Of a stretch of 64,000 nucleotides of DNA, positions 17,625 through 26,057 are shown piece after piece. Numbering within the stretch: the first letter of the stretch is position 1; every line of letters starts with the position of its first letter. The notes under the pieces are model-generated. The model made no database searches. It saw nothing but the letters and a program-made list of their open reading frames with translations, and was not told where the DNA came from. Origin of the DNA: Candidatus Gastranaerophilales bacterium (GTDB lineage Bacteria > Cyanobacteriota > Vampirovibrionia > Gastranaerophilales > Gastranaerophilaceae); contig CALUYN010000007.1 in the NCBI GenBank assembly GCA_944325025.1, positions 1 to 64,000 on the forward strand. The letters are read 5' to 3'. A program made the translations under genes and the position numbers.

Positions 17625-18005
17625 TTAAGTTGCTGCAAAGCGAAAATCTTCTTTCCAGGTTTTAAAACCGCCTTCCAAAAGCATAACAGGATAACCGTAA
17701 TCTGCAAGTATTAAACAGGCTTCAGCCCCTAAATGGCATTGCTGATTGTAACAGTAAATCACCGTAATTTCTTCTTTTGAAAGCTTGTCAGTATTACTAT
17801 CCAACTCATCTTTTGGGATAGAAATTGCGCCTGGAATATGAGATATTTCATAATCCGCTGTGAGCCTGACATCTACAAGTTTCACCTTATTTTCTTCCAG
17901 TAAATCTTTTAATTCTACCGGCCCTAAAGTAAATGCTAACATTTTTGAGAAGAAACATCTTGCTTTTTCGGCATCAAACCGTAATTCTTTAATTTTTTCG
18001 TTCAT
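17625..18005 (-). CDS. Single-domain rhodanese-like sulfurtransferase
   Basis: Rhodanese-fold proteins move sulfane sulfur through an active-site cysteine. The domain runs from about residue 28 (GPVELKDLLEENKVKLVDVR) to the end. VDVRLTADYEISHIPGAISI is the conserved substrate-entry motif, and the active loop is YCYNQQCHLG. This loop holds a second cysteine and lacks the usual Gly/Arg, so specificity may differ from thiosulfate sulfurtransferases. 126 residues; a 40-residue N-terminal extension precedes the core. The gene stands alone. Confidence 0.88.
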   Translation of the reverse strand: MNEKIKELRFDAEKARCFFSKMLAFTLGPVELKDLLEENKVKLVDVRLTADYEISHIPGAISIPKDELDSNTDKLSKEEITVIYCYNQQCHLGAEACLILADYGYPVMLLEGGFKTWKEDFRFAAT

Positions 18006-18126
18006 AAGTTGAAAATCCTTTCTGTTATTACACAGAAAGGATATATCAAACTATTAAATAATTACTTAGCAACATGGTTATAATCAATGAAGCAAGTTTT
18101 ACGGGGTAAAAGACAGAAATGTAAAA

Positions 18127-18414
18127 TTAACCTAAAAATGAAATATGTTTAGGGCTTTTACTTGCTCTGTCATAATCGGGTGAAAATAGTATATTATAAG
18201 TCTTGCGAAGTTTAGCGCCTAAAGCGTTAAACATATTCGGATTTTGAACCATATCCGCTCTTTGAGTACGATTTAAGTCATTCTCAAAGTTTATTTTCGC
18301 ATTTGGGTTTTGTAAAGATAAAATTGCCAAACTCGGCGTAATATTATTTAAATTACCTTCACCGAAAGTAATTGTTTTTACTGAATTAAATTTTACTGGA
18401 TTTACTGTTATCAT
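18127..18414 (-). CDS. Small lineage-type protein with FG motif, 95 residues
   Basis: No known family. The N-terminus MITVNPVKFNSVKTITFGEG resembles that of other unknown proteins in this window, in which a short polar leader precedes an SFG/FKG-type motif (starts at 38561 and 62561). No signal peptide or membrane segment is seen. GAGGAGGG lies ideally before the ATG, and an excellent promoter precedes it. The strong expression signals support a real gene. Confidence 0.7.
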   Translation of the reverse strand: MITVNPVKFNSVKTITFGEGNLNNITPSLAILSLQNPNAKINFENDLNRTQRADMVQNPNMFNALGAKLRKTYNILFSPDYDRASKSPKHISFLG

Positions 18415-18454
18415 TTTAGCCCTCCTCTCGTGAGGTTTTTATTAAGTGTTTATT

Positions 18455-18505
18455 TAACACTTCATCTAACACTTTTAATATAAACTATAAAAAACATTTT
18501 GTCAA
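18455..18505 (-). promoter_or_regulatory. Strong promoter with AAGTGTTA operator repeats
   Basis: On the minus strand TTGACA (18505-18500), 17 bases and TATATT (18482-18477) form a near-consensus promoter. Immediately downstream come two direct AAGTGTTA copies, and an AAGTGTT-AAATA-AACACTT palindrome over the start region. A repressor site overlapping the transcription start is likely. The regulator is unknown. Confidence 0.65.
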
Positions 18506-18529
18506 CCCCTGTTATAAAGTTTTATTAAG

Positions 18530-18794
18530 CTACCGCAAAAACCTTTGATATCAATGTTTTTAAATTAAGTGCAGAATGTACACTTATTAAACTGTTTAAT
18601 TATTTTTGCTTTTATTAAACACAAAAGCATGCTCTATTTTCTATTTATTTGATATAGGTAAACTGGATATTCCCAATCAACCAATCGGGTAATTGTAAAA
18701 ATGACACTTATTCTGTTAAATATAAACATAAATCTTTTTCATACTTCCAGCTATTCTTAATTCCAACAGGGAGCTATTTAGCTCCCGTTTTTTT
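18530..18794 (+). ncRNA. Candidate small RNA ending in a strong terminator
   Basis: A perfect GGGAGCT-ATTT-AGCTCCC hairpin followed by a T-run (18769-18794) has no gene in front of it on the plus strand: about 250 bases upstream have no credible open frame. The divergent small gene starts at 18414. The likeliest explanation is a non-coding RNA ending here. The 5' end is not defined, and no known RNA family was recognised. Confidence 0.35.
18769..18794 (+). terminator. Intrinsic terminator without an upstream gene
   Basis: Seven G/C-rich pairs, a 4-base loop and seven T residues: a textbook factor-independent terminator on the plus strand. Confidence 0.8.
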
Positions 18795-18795
18795 G

Positions 18796-19049
18796 TAGCG
18801 TAGCCGCTTAACCCGACACTTGGATTTTACAAAACTTGCAATGCTTGGTGGGAACGCTTTGCTTAGCTTCTTTTATGAGATTCTGAAACGAGTTCAGAAT
18901 GACATTTCTTAAACTAGCCTGACCTCTTGCCCTCCTGACCTCCGTCAGCTTTTCATATCTTTTGAATTTCCCCTCTCCTTTAATCCCTCTCCCGAGAGAG
19001 GGAAAAGAGTGACAATATTGGCTTAGCCTCTATGCATCTTAGCATCTAA
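18796..19049. repeat. Repeat-filled gap (R2, R1, R5, R4)
   Basis: In order: an R2 copy (AGCGTAGCCGCTTAACCCGA); a GGTGGGAACGCTTTGCTTAG stretch also seen at 48281; half of an R1 pair (GATTCTGAAACGAGTTCAGA); an R5 stretch (GACCTCTTGCCCTCCTGACC); and the R4 palindrome (CCTCTCC, AATCCCTCTCCCGAGAGAGG). No gene. Confidence 0.65.
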
Positions 19050-20318
19050 TTACACATCAGGCAAATCGCCTTTTACATCCGCAACATCATCACAATCTAG
19101 ATTAAATACTGTGTGTAATGCTTTAACTGCCAAAGGCGCCTGTTCTTTATCAACAAGACAGCTTATTTTGATTTCACTGGTTGAAATCATTCTGATATTT
19201 ATACCTTGTTCGGCAAGAGTTTCAAACATAGCGGATGCGACACCGGGTCTGTCAATCATACCTGCACCTACTATTGAAACTTTTGCAATATTTTCATCAA
19301 CCTCAATTTCACCAGTTGCGCCAATTTCAGTTTTCAATGCCTCTAGAGCTTTTACTGTTTTATTTAAGTCAGATTTATCTATTGTAAAGGCTATGTCATT
19401 GGTATTAGAAACCTTTCGGGCATAAGATTGGATAATCATATCTACAGAAATATTTTCTTGCGCAAGTCTGCTGAATAATTTTGCAGCAACACCGGGTTTG
19501 TCAGGCACATCGCAAACTACAATTCTTGCCTGTGACAAATCTTGTGCAACACCTGCTACAGGGTTATTTAATTCCATTTTATCGACTCCTAATATTAAAG
19601 TACCTAAATCATTGAGTTTAAAACTGCTGCGAACTCTCAGCGGAACATTATTGAGTTTTGCAGTTTCAACGCTTCTCGGGTGCAAAACATTTGCGCCTGC
19701 ATGCGCAAGTTCTAGCATTTCTTCGTAAGAAATTTCTTTTAATTTTGAAGCATGCGGGACAACTCTCGGGTCTGTTGTATAAACACCTTCCACATCAGTA
19801 TAAATGTCGCATCTTTCAGCGTTCAAAGCAGCGGCAAGAGCAACAGCAGAAGTATCAGAACCGCCTCTGCCAAGTGTTGTTATTTCGCCATTTTCTGTAA
19901 CCCCCTGAAATCCTGCGATAACAATAATTTTACCTTCTTTTAAATTTTGTTTAAGTTTATCAGTTTTAATTTCTAAAATTCTTGCTTTCGAATGAATATT
20001 TTCAGTCAAAATTCCGACTTGCATAGCATTGAAGCTGACCGCATCATACCCTTGAGCCTGAATTGCCATTGCAAGAAGTGCAATTGAAACACCTTCTCCT
20101 GTAGAAAGGAGCATATCCATTTCTCTTTCCGAAGGATTTGGGGATAAATCTTTAGCCATTTTGACAAGATAATCTGTTGTATGCCCCATAGCGGAAACTA
20201 CTACTACGACATCATTACCGTTTTCTTTTTCTTTTATTACTATTTTAGCTACATTTTTTATTTTATCAGTATCTGCTACCGAGGTTCCGCCGAATTTTTG
20301 AACTATTATTTTTCTCAA
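19050..20318 (-). CDS. lysC: Aspartate kinase
   Basis: Aspartokinase phosphorylates aspartate at the entry to the Lys, Met, Thr and diaminopimelate pathways. The catalytic domain starts MRKIIVQKFGGTSVAD and has LGRGGSDTSAVALAAAL near residue 150. Two ACT domains (from about 265 and 345) provide feedback control. At 422 residues it is the long, unfused form. The start is TTG, 3 bases after the stop of the upstream TPR gene. It is the third gene of kdsC-TPR-lysC. Repeats follow it. Confidence 0.96.
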   Translation of the reverse strand: MRKIIVQKFGGTSVADTDKIKNVAKIVIKEKENGNDVVVVVSAMGHTTDYLVKMAKDLSPNPSEREMDMLLSTGEGVSIALLAMAIQAQGYDAVSFNAMQVGILTENIHSKARILEIKTDKLKQNLKEGKIIVIAGFQGVTENGEITTLGRGGSDTSAVALAAALNAERCDIYTDVEGVYTTDPRVVPHASKLKEISYEEMLELAHAGANVLHPRSVETAKLNNVPLRVRSSFKLNDLGTLILGVDKMELNNPVAGVAQDLSQARIVVCDVPDKPGVAAKLFSRLAQENISVDMIIQSYARKVSNTNDIAFTIDKSDLNKTVKALEALKTEIGATGEIEVDENIAKVSIVGAGMIDRPGVASAMFETLAEQGINIRMISTSEIKISCLVDKEQAPLAVKALHTVFNLDCDDVADVKGDLPDV

Positions 20319-20321
20319 GGT

Positions 20322-21815
20322 CTATTCTCTTTCTGAACTGTTTTGCAAAAGCTTTTCTAATTCTGCTTTTTGCTCAGGGTACTCAAACAAGTCCGGGTTG
20401 ATTTCTTCAATCTTTTGCGCAATTTTAATTGTTTCTTTTACATTATATTCGTAAACCTCATCTTTGACAAGTACATAACTTACAAAAAAGAGCATGTTCA
20501 GAAGAGTAATATTATTTTCATCAGCCTTCAAAGCTTTGCGCAGCTTACGCCGAGCTTCATCAAACTCGGATTTTGATATAAGATATTTTGAATAGTCTAT
20601 AAATGAGGCTAAATATTGAGGATTACGGTTTATTGCAGCCTCGTAATAATCTTTAACTTTTGTATCATTATTTTTCTTTTCATAACATTTTGCAAGATAG
20701 TAACAATTTACGCAGTCCTCATCGTTGCTTTTTAAAATCTCTATAGCGTTGTCAATATTATTATTTTCATAATCAGTTATACCTAAAGCCTGTTTAACAA
20801 CAAAATTATCAGGTTCTTTTTCAAGAACGCGTTCAAGCAGCGGGCGCGCTTCGTCAAACTCTTTACGGGCAACACAGCAAAGTCCGAGATTTGCCATAAC
20901 TTCAAGGTCATCAGAGTTTAGTTCTGCTGCTTTTAAAAGCTTTAATTTTGCATCGTCATAGCTGCCAAATTTTTCAAGGACTTTTGCCCATTCAAGATAA
21001 AGAGATGGTGCTATAAGATTTCTTTGTTCTGCTTTTTCAAAATATTCCAGGGATTTTTCTTTGTTAAAGCTGTTTGCATAAAGTTGTCCGAGCAATATAT
21101 AAGCGGGGAGCATATCCTGATTATATTCAAGGGATTTTTGCGCATAGTGAACAGCGCTTGATATATCGTTTTTCAAAGCTTTTAATCTTGCAAATTCGAA
21201 TGTATTGCTTTCGTTAGGGCAGACATTAGCCAGAAATGTCAGCTTCATTTCAGCTTTATCATACATTTCCAGTTTAATTTCCATTACAGCACAAAGAAAA
21301 ACTGCTGAAAAATTGTATCTGTTAAATTTAATTGCTGACATAAATTTTTCGCGCGCTTCTCTGAATTTTTTCTGCTTCATAAGCGCCATGCCCCAACCTG
21401 TAAAAGTATCTGTGTTTGAGCTTTGTATTTTATCAGCATTCTCAAAAGATTTTTCGGCATGTTCAAATTTCCCAACAGTAATTAGCGCAAAGCCGAGTTT
21501 TTTCCAAATTTCTTTGTCTTGAGGTTCAATATCCGCCGACATCTGAAAATTTTCAACAGCAGCAGCATTGTCACCTAATTTTTCATAGACAATTCCAAGA
21601 TATTTGTACACAAGAGCATCTTTTTGAGGAAGTGAAAGAGCCTTTTCAAGAACTTCCTTTGCTTCAAGCGGTTTGTTTTGCTCCAGAAGTTTTTTAGCTC
21701 TGCTCACACATGAATATGAAGGCAGCGACTGAATTACTGTATCTTTTTTATATTTATCAATTGAGCCGCTGATTTCTTTAATTTTATTTAAAGTCTGAAC
21801 TAACCAATCAAACAA
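20322..21815 (-). CDS. TPR-repeat protein, 497 residues
   Basis: The product consists of consecutive 34-residue helical repeats from about residue 30 to 460 (examples DALVYKYLGIVYEKLGDNAA and PQDKEIWKKLGFALITVGKF). TPR proteins scaffold protein complexes. There is no signal peptide, so it is cytoplasmic. The TTG start overlaps the end of kdsC by 16 bases, indicating translational coupling. Partners are unknown; coupling to kdsC hints at envelope biogenesis, but lysC follows, so the link is weak. Confidence 0.85.
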   Translation of the reverse strand: MFDWLVQTLNKIKEISGSIDKYKKDTVIQSLPSYSCVSRAKKLLEQNKPLEAKEVLEKALSLPQKDALVYKYLGIVYEKLGDNAAAVENFQMSADIEPQDKEIWKKLGFALITVGKFEHAEKSFENADKIQSSNTDTFTGWGMALMKQKKFREAREKFMSAIKFNRYNFSAVFLCAVMEIKLEMYDKAEMKLTFLANVCPNESNTFEFARLKALKNDISSAVHYAQKSLEYNQDMLPAYILLGQLYANSFNKEKSLEYFEKAEQRNLIAPSLYLEWAKVLEKFGSYDDAKLKLLKAAELNSDDLEVMANLGLCCVARKEFDEARPLLERVLEKEPDNFVVKQALGITDYENNNIDNAIEILKSNDEDCVNCYYLAKCYEKKNNDTKVKDYYEAAINRNPQYLASFIDYSKYLISKSEFDEARRKLRKALKADENNITLLNMLFFVSYVLVKDEVYEYNVKETIKIAQKIEEINPDLFEYPEQKAELEKLLQNSSERE

Positions 21816-22282
21816 TCCGCTACCTCTCTAAAAGCCCCGTCCCCTGCATTACTTTGCGTAATTTGAATTCCTTCTACTGCTTTTACTTTGTCTACTGAAT
21901 GAGGAACGGTAACCTTATATTTTGCAAAATTTAAACACTCTATATCATTGATATCATCGCCAATATATACAAATTCGTCCTTTGAAAGTCCATGCTTTTC
22001 TATAATTTGTTTAAGTACATCAATTTTTATTCTTATATTTTGATGAACTTCATCAACAGCAAACTTTTTGGAGAGAATTTCAATTGCTGCGTTGCCTTCG
22101 CCGGAAATTATTCCGATTTTGTAACCGTTCTTCTTTAAAATAGAAAAAGCCATTATATCTTTAAAATTCAGCTTTCTCGTCATTGTAAAGTCATCTTTTA
22201 TATAAACACAGTTATCTGTGACAACGCCGTCAAAATCCGTGATAACCATTTTAATTGTGTCAGGTAATTTCAATTTTCCCAT
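21800..22282 (-). CDS. kdsC: KdsC-like HAD phosphatase
   Basis: KdsC dephosphorylates 3-deoxy-manno-octulosonate 8-phosphate in lipopolysaccharide core synthesis. Motif I is DFDGVVTDN near residue 14, motif II the S in GIISGEG, and motif IV GDDINDIECL. The absence of a cap domain and the 160-residue length fit the KdsC/YrbI group. I chose the ATG at 22282 because a longer frame runs back across the divergent promoter. No other Kdo gene is nearby, so a related sugar acid phosphate cannot be excluded. Confidence 0.85.
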   Translation of the reverse strand: MGKLKLPDTIKMVITDFDGVVTDNCVYIKDDFTMTRKLNFKDIMAFSILKKNGYKIGIISGEGNAAIEILSKKFAVDEVHQNIRIKIDVLKQIIEKHGLSKDEFVYIGDDINDIECLNFAKYKVTVPHSVDKVKAVEGIQITQSNAGDGAFREVADCLIG

Positions 22283-22304
22283 ATACAAAATATCCCTTAT
22301 CTGG

Positions 22305-22310
22305 TATAAT
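22305..22310 (+). promoter_or_regulatory. Extended -10 promoter for the histidine kinase
   Basis: TGGTATAAT (with TATAAT at 22305-22310) is an extended -10 element 27 bases before the kinase ATG, in the 55-base divergent space shared with kdsC. Confidence 0.55.
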
Positions 22311-22337
22311 TTTAACATAAAGAGAGGGAAAAACAAA

Positions 22338-23609
22338 ATGCTCTGGTATATTCTAAATTTAAGTATCATCCTTATATTTTTGGTTTTATTTTTGGTTGCA
22401 AGACAGACGAATAGACGCTGGTCTAAGATTAATGATTATTTAGGCATGGTAACAAACACTGTTAATTCGGTACGTTACGGGAATTTGTCAACAAAAATTG
22501 AAGAAATAAACCACCCTACATACAAAAATGTAACAGAGAGTATTAACAGGATGGTCGAAACCCTCAATGACAGAGAAAAAATGATTATTGAATATCAAGC
22601 AGAGCTGATGCGCCAGAACAAACTATTGGAATCCGTAATCAATTCGCTTTCTGACGGTATTTTAATCATTAATGACAAATATAATATCCTGCGCGTAACC
22701 CCGAAAGTCAGTACATGGTTCGGGCTTAAAGGTCAGGAAATAGTAGGTTCAAATATATTTGATTATATTCAAATAAGCGATGATACCCCGCTTGAACGTG
22801 TAAGAGGAAAAGATATTTTTATAAAGCACACACCTACGAATAATTTCATAATGAATGTAATAAAACTTTCACTTGATGATGATAAAAAACGTTATGTAAT
22901 TTTGATTAAAGATGTTACTAAAGAGCGCGAAATTGAAACCTTAAAAGAAGATTTCGTTGCAACACTCACACATGACCTGAAAGTTCCGATTGTTGCAGAA
23001 TCAAATATCATAAACTTTCTGCTCAACGGGACTTTTGGCGAAATAACAGAAAAACAGGAAGTTGCACTGCATAATATGAAAAAATCTAATGAGGAGCTTG
23101 TTGAGCTTGTACAGATTATTCTTGAAACATATAAAATTAAAGAAACAGGTATAAAACTTCTTAAAGAAAATATTATGCTGAACCAATTTATATCCGATAT
23201 TGTTGAAAATACGCAGCCTATCGCAAACAGCTCAGGAATTACAATATACTTTAGTCCTTCAAGAGATATAAAGGTAACAGCAGATCCCCTGCAGCTTGAA
23301 AGAGTTATTAAAAATCTTATTTCAAACGCAATATCCCACAGCAACACAAAGGACAGAATAGATATTACAACCGGTGAAATCCCCGGCTACATTACAATAT
23401 CCATAATAGATTACGGTCAAGGTATTCCGCCTGAGGAGATAAAACTTATTTTTAACAAATACTATTCTGCAGCGAAAAAATTCCGCAAAATAGGAACAGG
23501 CTTAGGGCTTTATCTTTCACAGCAAATTGTAAAATCACACGGCGGTGAAATTATTGTTGAAAGTGAAGAAAACGTAAGAACAGAGTTTTGTATAAAACTC
23601 CCGATGTAA
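22338..23609 (+). CDS. Membrane-bound PAS histidine kinase
   Basis: A single N-terminal membrane helix (residues 3-22) precedes a HAMP-like linker, a coiled coil, a PAS domain (about 100-195), a dimerisation domain with phospho-acceptor His in ATLTHDLKVP, and an ATPase domain with IDYGQGIPPEEIK and GTGLGLYLSQQIVKSHGG. With one membrane helix and no periplasmic domain, it probably senses an internal or membrane signal. The start at 22338 has GAGAGGG upstream. No response regulator is adjacent, so it is an orphan kinase. 423 residues. Confidence 0.92.
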   Translation: MLWYILNLSIILIFLVLFLVARQTNRRWSKINDYLGMVTNTVNSVRYGNLSTKIEEINHPTYKNVTESINRMVETLNDREKMIIEYQAELMRQNKLLESVINSLSDGILIINDKYNILRVTPKVSTWFGLKGQEIVGSNIFDYIQISDDTPLERVRGKDIFIKHTPTNNFIMNVIKLSLDDDKKRYVILIKDVTKEREIETLKEDFVATLTHDLKVPIVAESNIINFLLNGTFGEITEKQEVALHNMKKSNEELVELVQIILETYKIKETGIKLLKENIMLNQFISDIVENTQPIANSSGITIYFSPSRDIKVTADPLQLERVIKNLISNAISHSNTKDRIDITTGEIPGYITISIIDYGQGIPPEEIKLIFNKYYSAAKKFRKIGTGLGLYLSQQIVKSHGGEIIVESEENVRTEFCIKLPM

Positions 23610-23612
23610 CAT

Positions 23613-23831
23613 TTATTTAAACATTAAAAGATTTGATATATCTGTATCAAGATATTTTGACAACTCCAAAATCTTGCCTAAAGACATATTTGCCCGTCCG
23701 CACTCTATGCTTGATAAATAATTAACAGAAACATTCATGATTTCTGCAAGCTTTTCTCTAGTCAAATCTTTTTTTATTCTTTCAATTTTTACATTCTTGC
23801 CGAATTGTTTTAATAACATTTCTTTATTCAT
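23613..23831 (-). CDS. XRE-family transcriptional regulator
   Basis: A 72-residue Cro/C1-type helix-turn-helix protein. The core LTREKLAEIMNVSVNYLSSI covers helices 2-3, and ECGRANMSLGKILELSKYL completes the five-helix fold. There is no effector domain. It is convergent to the histidine kinase (4-base gap) and divergent from a small gene at 23913. The shared 81-base space is full of TTATAAGT-type sites, so it probably represses both itself and the divergent gene. Confidence 0.9.
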   Translation of the reverse strand: MNKEMLLKQFGKNVKIERIKKDLTREKLAEIMNVSVNYLSSIECGRANMSLGKILELSKYLDTDISNLLMFK

Positions 23832-23912
23832 AATTTATAAGTATATATTTATTGACTTATAACTTAAATAATGTTATAAATTAAATTATACAATTTATAA
23901 CTTACATAAACT
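23832..23912. promoter_or_regulatory. Divergent operator region with TTATAAGT boxes
   Basis: Four related boxes are visible: TTTATAAGTA, CTTATAACTTA, GTTATAAATT and TTTATAACTTA, spaced about 20 bases, in both orientations. TTGACT (23852-23857) and TTATAA (23874-23879) with a 16-base spacer can drive the plus-strand gene. This layout fits autoregulation by the adjacent XRE protein. Confidence 0.55.
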
Positions 23913-24122
23913 ATGACAACTAATCTTATCAAACTAATAGAACAACAAGGCTTAAATATAGAAAAAATTAGGGAACAGCTTAGACTGCACGGATATAAAA
24001 TATCCCCTCAAACTCTTGTAAAACAAATTGAGAATGGAACAATTAAATTTAAAATTGAGCAGCAAATTCTTGATATGTTAGGATACAAAATCGGAATAAA
24101 AGAAAATAATAAAACTTATTAA
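23913..24122 (+). CDS. Small hypothetical protein, 69 residues, probable HTH partner
   Basis: No family recognised with confidence. The pattern IRQLRLHGYKISPQTLVKQI-like (here IREQLRLHGYKISPQTLVKQ) suggests a short helix-turn-helix, followed by a second helical segment (KIEQQILDMLGYKIGI). It lacks a clear ribosome binding site. Divergent from the XRE gene across a dense operator region, it may be the regulated partner in a two-gene switch. Moderate confidence. Confidence 0.5.
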   Translation: MTTNLIKLIEQQGLNIEKIREQLRLHGYKISPQTLVKQIENGTIKFKIEQQILDMLGYKIGIKENNKTY

Positions 24123-24143
24123 CTTTACCCTTATTATTTGTTA

Positions 24144-24149
24144 TATAAT
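24144..24149 (+). promoter_or_regulatory. -10 box implying a leaderless comF-like mRNA
   Basis: TATAAT ends 6 bases before the ATG at 24156, and no ribosome binding site lies between. Transcription would start at or next to the start codon. The -35 region is not convincing. Confidence 0.4.
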
Positions 24150-24155
24150 TTAATT

Positions 24156-24803
24156 ATGCACAAATTTTTTTCAGACTTGTTAGACTGGATATATAAAAAG
24201 AAATGCTACTTTTGCAAAAGTTCAAAAGAAGCTGTCAAAATGTGTTCAGAATGCTATGCCGCGCTTGATTATCTGCCCGTCAGAGTAAACAGAATTATTG
24301 ACGGCAAAAAAGTTTACTGTGCAGGCGTTTATTCAAAAAATCTGCAAAAACTTATAAGAGGCTTAAAATATCATAATCAGCGCGATCTGGCTTTTTATCT
24401 TGCAAAATTTATGGCGGAATATTTCAAAAAAATTACGGATAAATCCGATTTTGAGGTTGTACCGGTGCCAATTTATCCAAAACGGGAGAAAAAACGCAAA
24501 TACAACCACATGAATCTCGTTGCAGAAGAGTTTTGCAGACTTACTTCAAACGAATTTAATAAAGGTTTGATAATCCGAATTAAAGACACAAAGCCGCAAT
24601 ATAAACTTAAACGCGCAGAAAGAATGCAAAACCTCTCAAATGCTTTTAAAGTAAATAAAGAAAACTACAAAGGGAAAACAGTTCTTCTGCTAGATGACAT
24701 ATGTACAACAGGCTCTACCTTTGAAGAAATGATTAAAGAACTAATCAAGAACGGTATAACGGATATTGTCTGCTTTGCTGCAACAACTCCGTTTGAAAAC
24801 TAA
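24156..24803 (+). CDS. ComF-family phosphoribosyltransferase-like protein
   Basis: ComF proteins pair an N-terminal zinc finger with a phosphoribosyltransferase fold; in Gram-positives the family acts in DNA uptake. Cysteines CYFC and CSEC near residues 13-36 form the finger. The PRPP-binding motif is VLLLDDICTTGSTFEE near residue 178, and VPVPIYPKREKKRKYNHMN is the usual middle motif. 215 residues from the ATG at 24156. With the pilus-type genes at 26058-28474 it is compatible with transformation, which is inference. A small gene follows 3 bases later. Confidence 0.88.
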   Translation: MHKFFSDLLDWIYKKKCYFCKSSKEAVKMCSECYAALDYLPVRVNRIIDGKKVYCAGVYSKNLQKLIRGLKYHNQRDLAFYLAKFMAEYFKKITDKSDFEVVPVPIYPKREKKRKYNHMNLVAEEFCRLTSNEFNKGLIIRIKDTKPQYKLKRAERMQNLSNAFKVNKENYKGKTVLLLDDICTTGSTFEEMIKELIKNGITDIVCFAATTPFEN

Positions 24804-24806
24804 ATT

Positions 24807-25121
24807 ATGATACTAAAAGAATTTTCTAAATATATACAATCAAAAACTGAAGATATAATAAACAATAAAACAACTTGCACAAAAATTTTATGCGAGTGGA
24901 TACAGCTTGTTATAAACAAAAATCCCAAAAACCATGTTGACAAAATTGTTCACAGGGAAATTATGCTTGCGCAAAACAAATCAGGAGATTTTTTGATTGT
25001 CGGCAAATCAGAAAGCGGACGAATTCTTGTTAATGCACTATATAACTATGCGCAAAGCTACGAACACTATATAATGAGCAAGTGGCTTCAAGATAAAAAG
25101 CCTGACGATTTTCAAAAATAA
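24807..25121 (+). CDS. Hypothetical protein, 104 residues
   Basis: No family recognised. The product is helical at the N-terminus (LKEFSKYIQSKTEDIINN) with a central strand-like part (GDFLIVGKSESGRILV) and no membrane segment. It begins 3 bases after the ComF-like gene and is probably cotranscribed. The radical SAM gene downstream has its own strong ribosome binding site after a 76-base gap. Confidence 0.6.
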   Translation: MILKEFSKYIQSKTEDIINNKTTCTKILCEWIQLVINKNPKNHVDKIVHREIMLAQNKSGDFLIVGKSESGRILVNALYNYAQSYEHYIMSKWLQDKKPDDFQK

Positions 25122-25197
25122 TTACCCTGTAGGAGAATTTTTTTTTAATTTTTACAAAACTAAAATATCAATAAATCAAAAGAGGAGTTGATATTAT

Positions 25198-26055
25198 ATG
25201 AAAAATGCGATTTTCCAAACACCAACCTGCACACTTAAAGAGTTGAACAATTTGTTTATAGAATTAACCGAAAAATGCTGTAATCAACACTGCAAACACT
25301 GTTATATTGATTTCCCGCTGAGCAAAAACATTAAAGATTTTATTCCGCTTGATACTGTAAAAACAGCACTCACAGACACAAAAAACGAAAATATTGAATG
25401 TATTTACCTCACGGGTGCAGAACCAATGACTCATCCAGATTTTAATACTATTTTAAGAATGTGCCTCAAACGTTCAAATGTATGCATTTTTACTAACGGA
25501 ACTTTTATTAATGAAAAGAAAGTACGATTTTTAAAACGGGTTGAGGAAGAAAGCTCCTTTGAAATTATATTTAAACTGAGTATTGATCATTATAATGAAA
25601 TTAAAAACGACGATATAAGAGGCAGAGGTTCATACAGACAAAGCATCCATGCAATAAAAAGTCTTGTTAAATACGGATTTAATCCTATAATATGCATAAC
25701 TAATTATTACAATGAAGATAAACAGGTTCTTCTGCATGAATTTAAACAGATTTGTCTGAAAGCCGGGTTTAACACAAAAGACAGCAATTTTACAATAAAC
25801 CTTTTTCATGACAAAAACCGGACTTTTGAAGATTTTCCGGAACTTAATCATAACAGTTTAGACTGCGAATACGGACGAATTCTGACTGCAAAAGGGGTTT
25901 ACACCTGTCCCTTCCTTGCAAATGACCATAGAGGACGATGCGGTTCCGATTTTAAAGATTATGCAAAACACAACCCGCTTGAAACATCTTTTTGTGCAAC
26001 ATGTATAAAAAACAAAGATAAATTATTTGGAATAAATTACAAGCTCTTTGAATAA
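25198..26055 (+). CDS. Radical SAM protein with C-terminal cysteine-rich region
   Basis: The cluster-binding motif CNQHCKHC gives C28, C32 and C35 (Cx3Cx2C) for the SAM-cleaving 4Fe-4S cluster. YLTGAEPMTHPDF near residue 80 corresponds to the GGEP motif, with TGAEP in place of GGEP. A C-terminal set (DCEYGRILTAKGVYTCPFL, RCG, CATC) suggests a SPASM/twitch-like auxiliary cluster domain. 285 residues; GAGGAG precedes the start. No peptide precursor or partner enzyme was found next to it, so the substrate is unknown. Confidence 0.88.
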   Translation: MKNAIFQTPTCTLKELNNLFIELTEKCCNQHCKHCYIDFPLSKNIKDFIPLDTVKTALTDTKNENIECIYLTGAEPMTHPDFNTILRMCLKRSNVCIFTNGTFINEKKVRFLKRVEEESSFEIIFKLSIDHYNEIKNDDIRGRGSYRQSIHAIKSLVKYGFNPIICITNYYNEDKQVLLHEFKQICLKAGFNTKDSNFTINLFHDKNRTFEDFPELNHNSLDCEYGRILTAKGVYTCPFLANDHRGRCGSDFKDYAKHNPLETSFCATCIKNKDKLFGINYKLFE

Positions 26056-26057
26056 AT

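Noticed and set aside
13575..18000. Plus-strand frames inside adhE and around 16186-16392
   Set aside because: Shadows of adhE codon usage or AT-rich gap sequence with no start signals.
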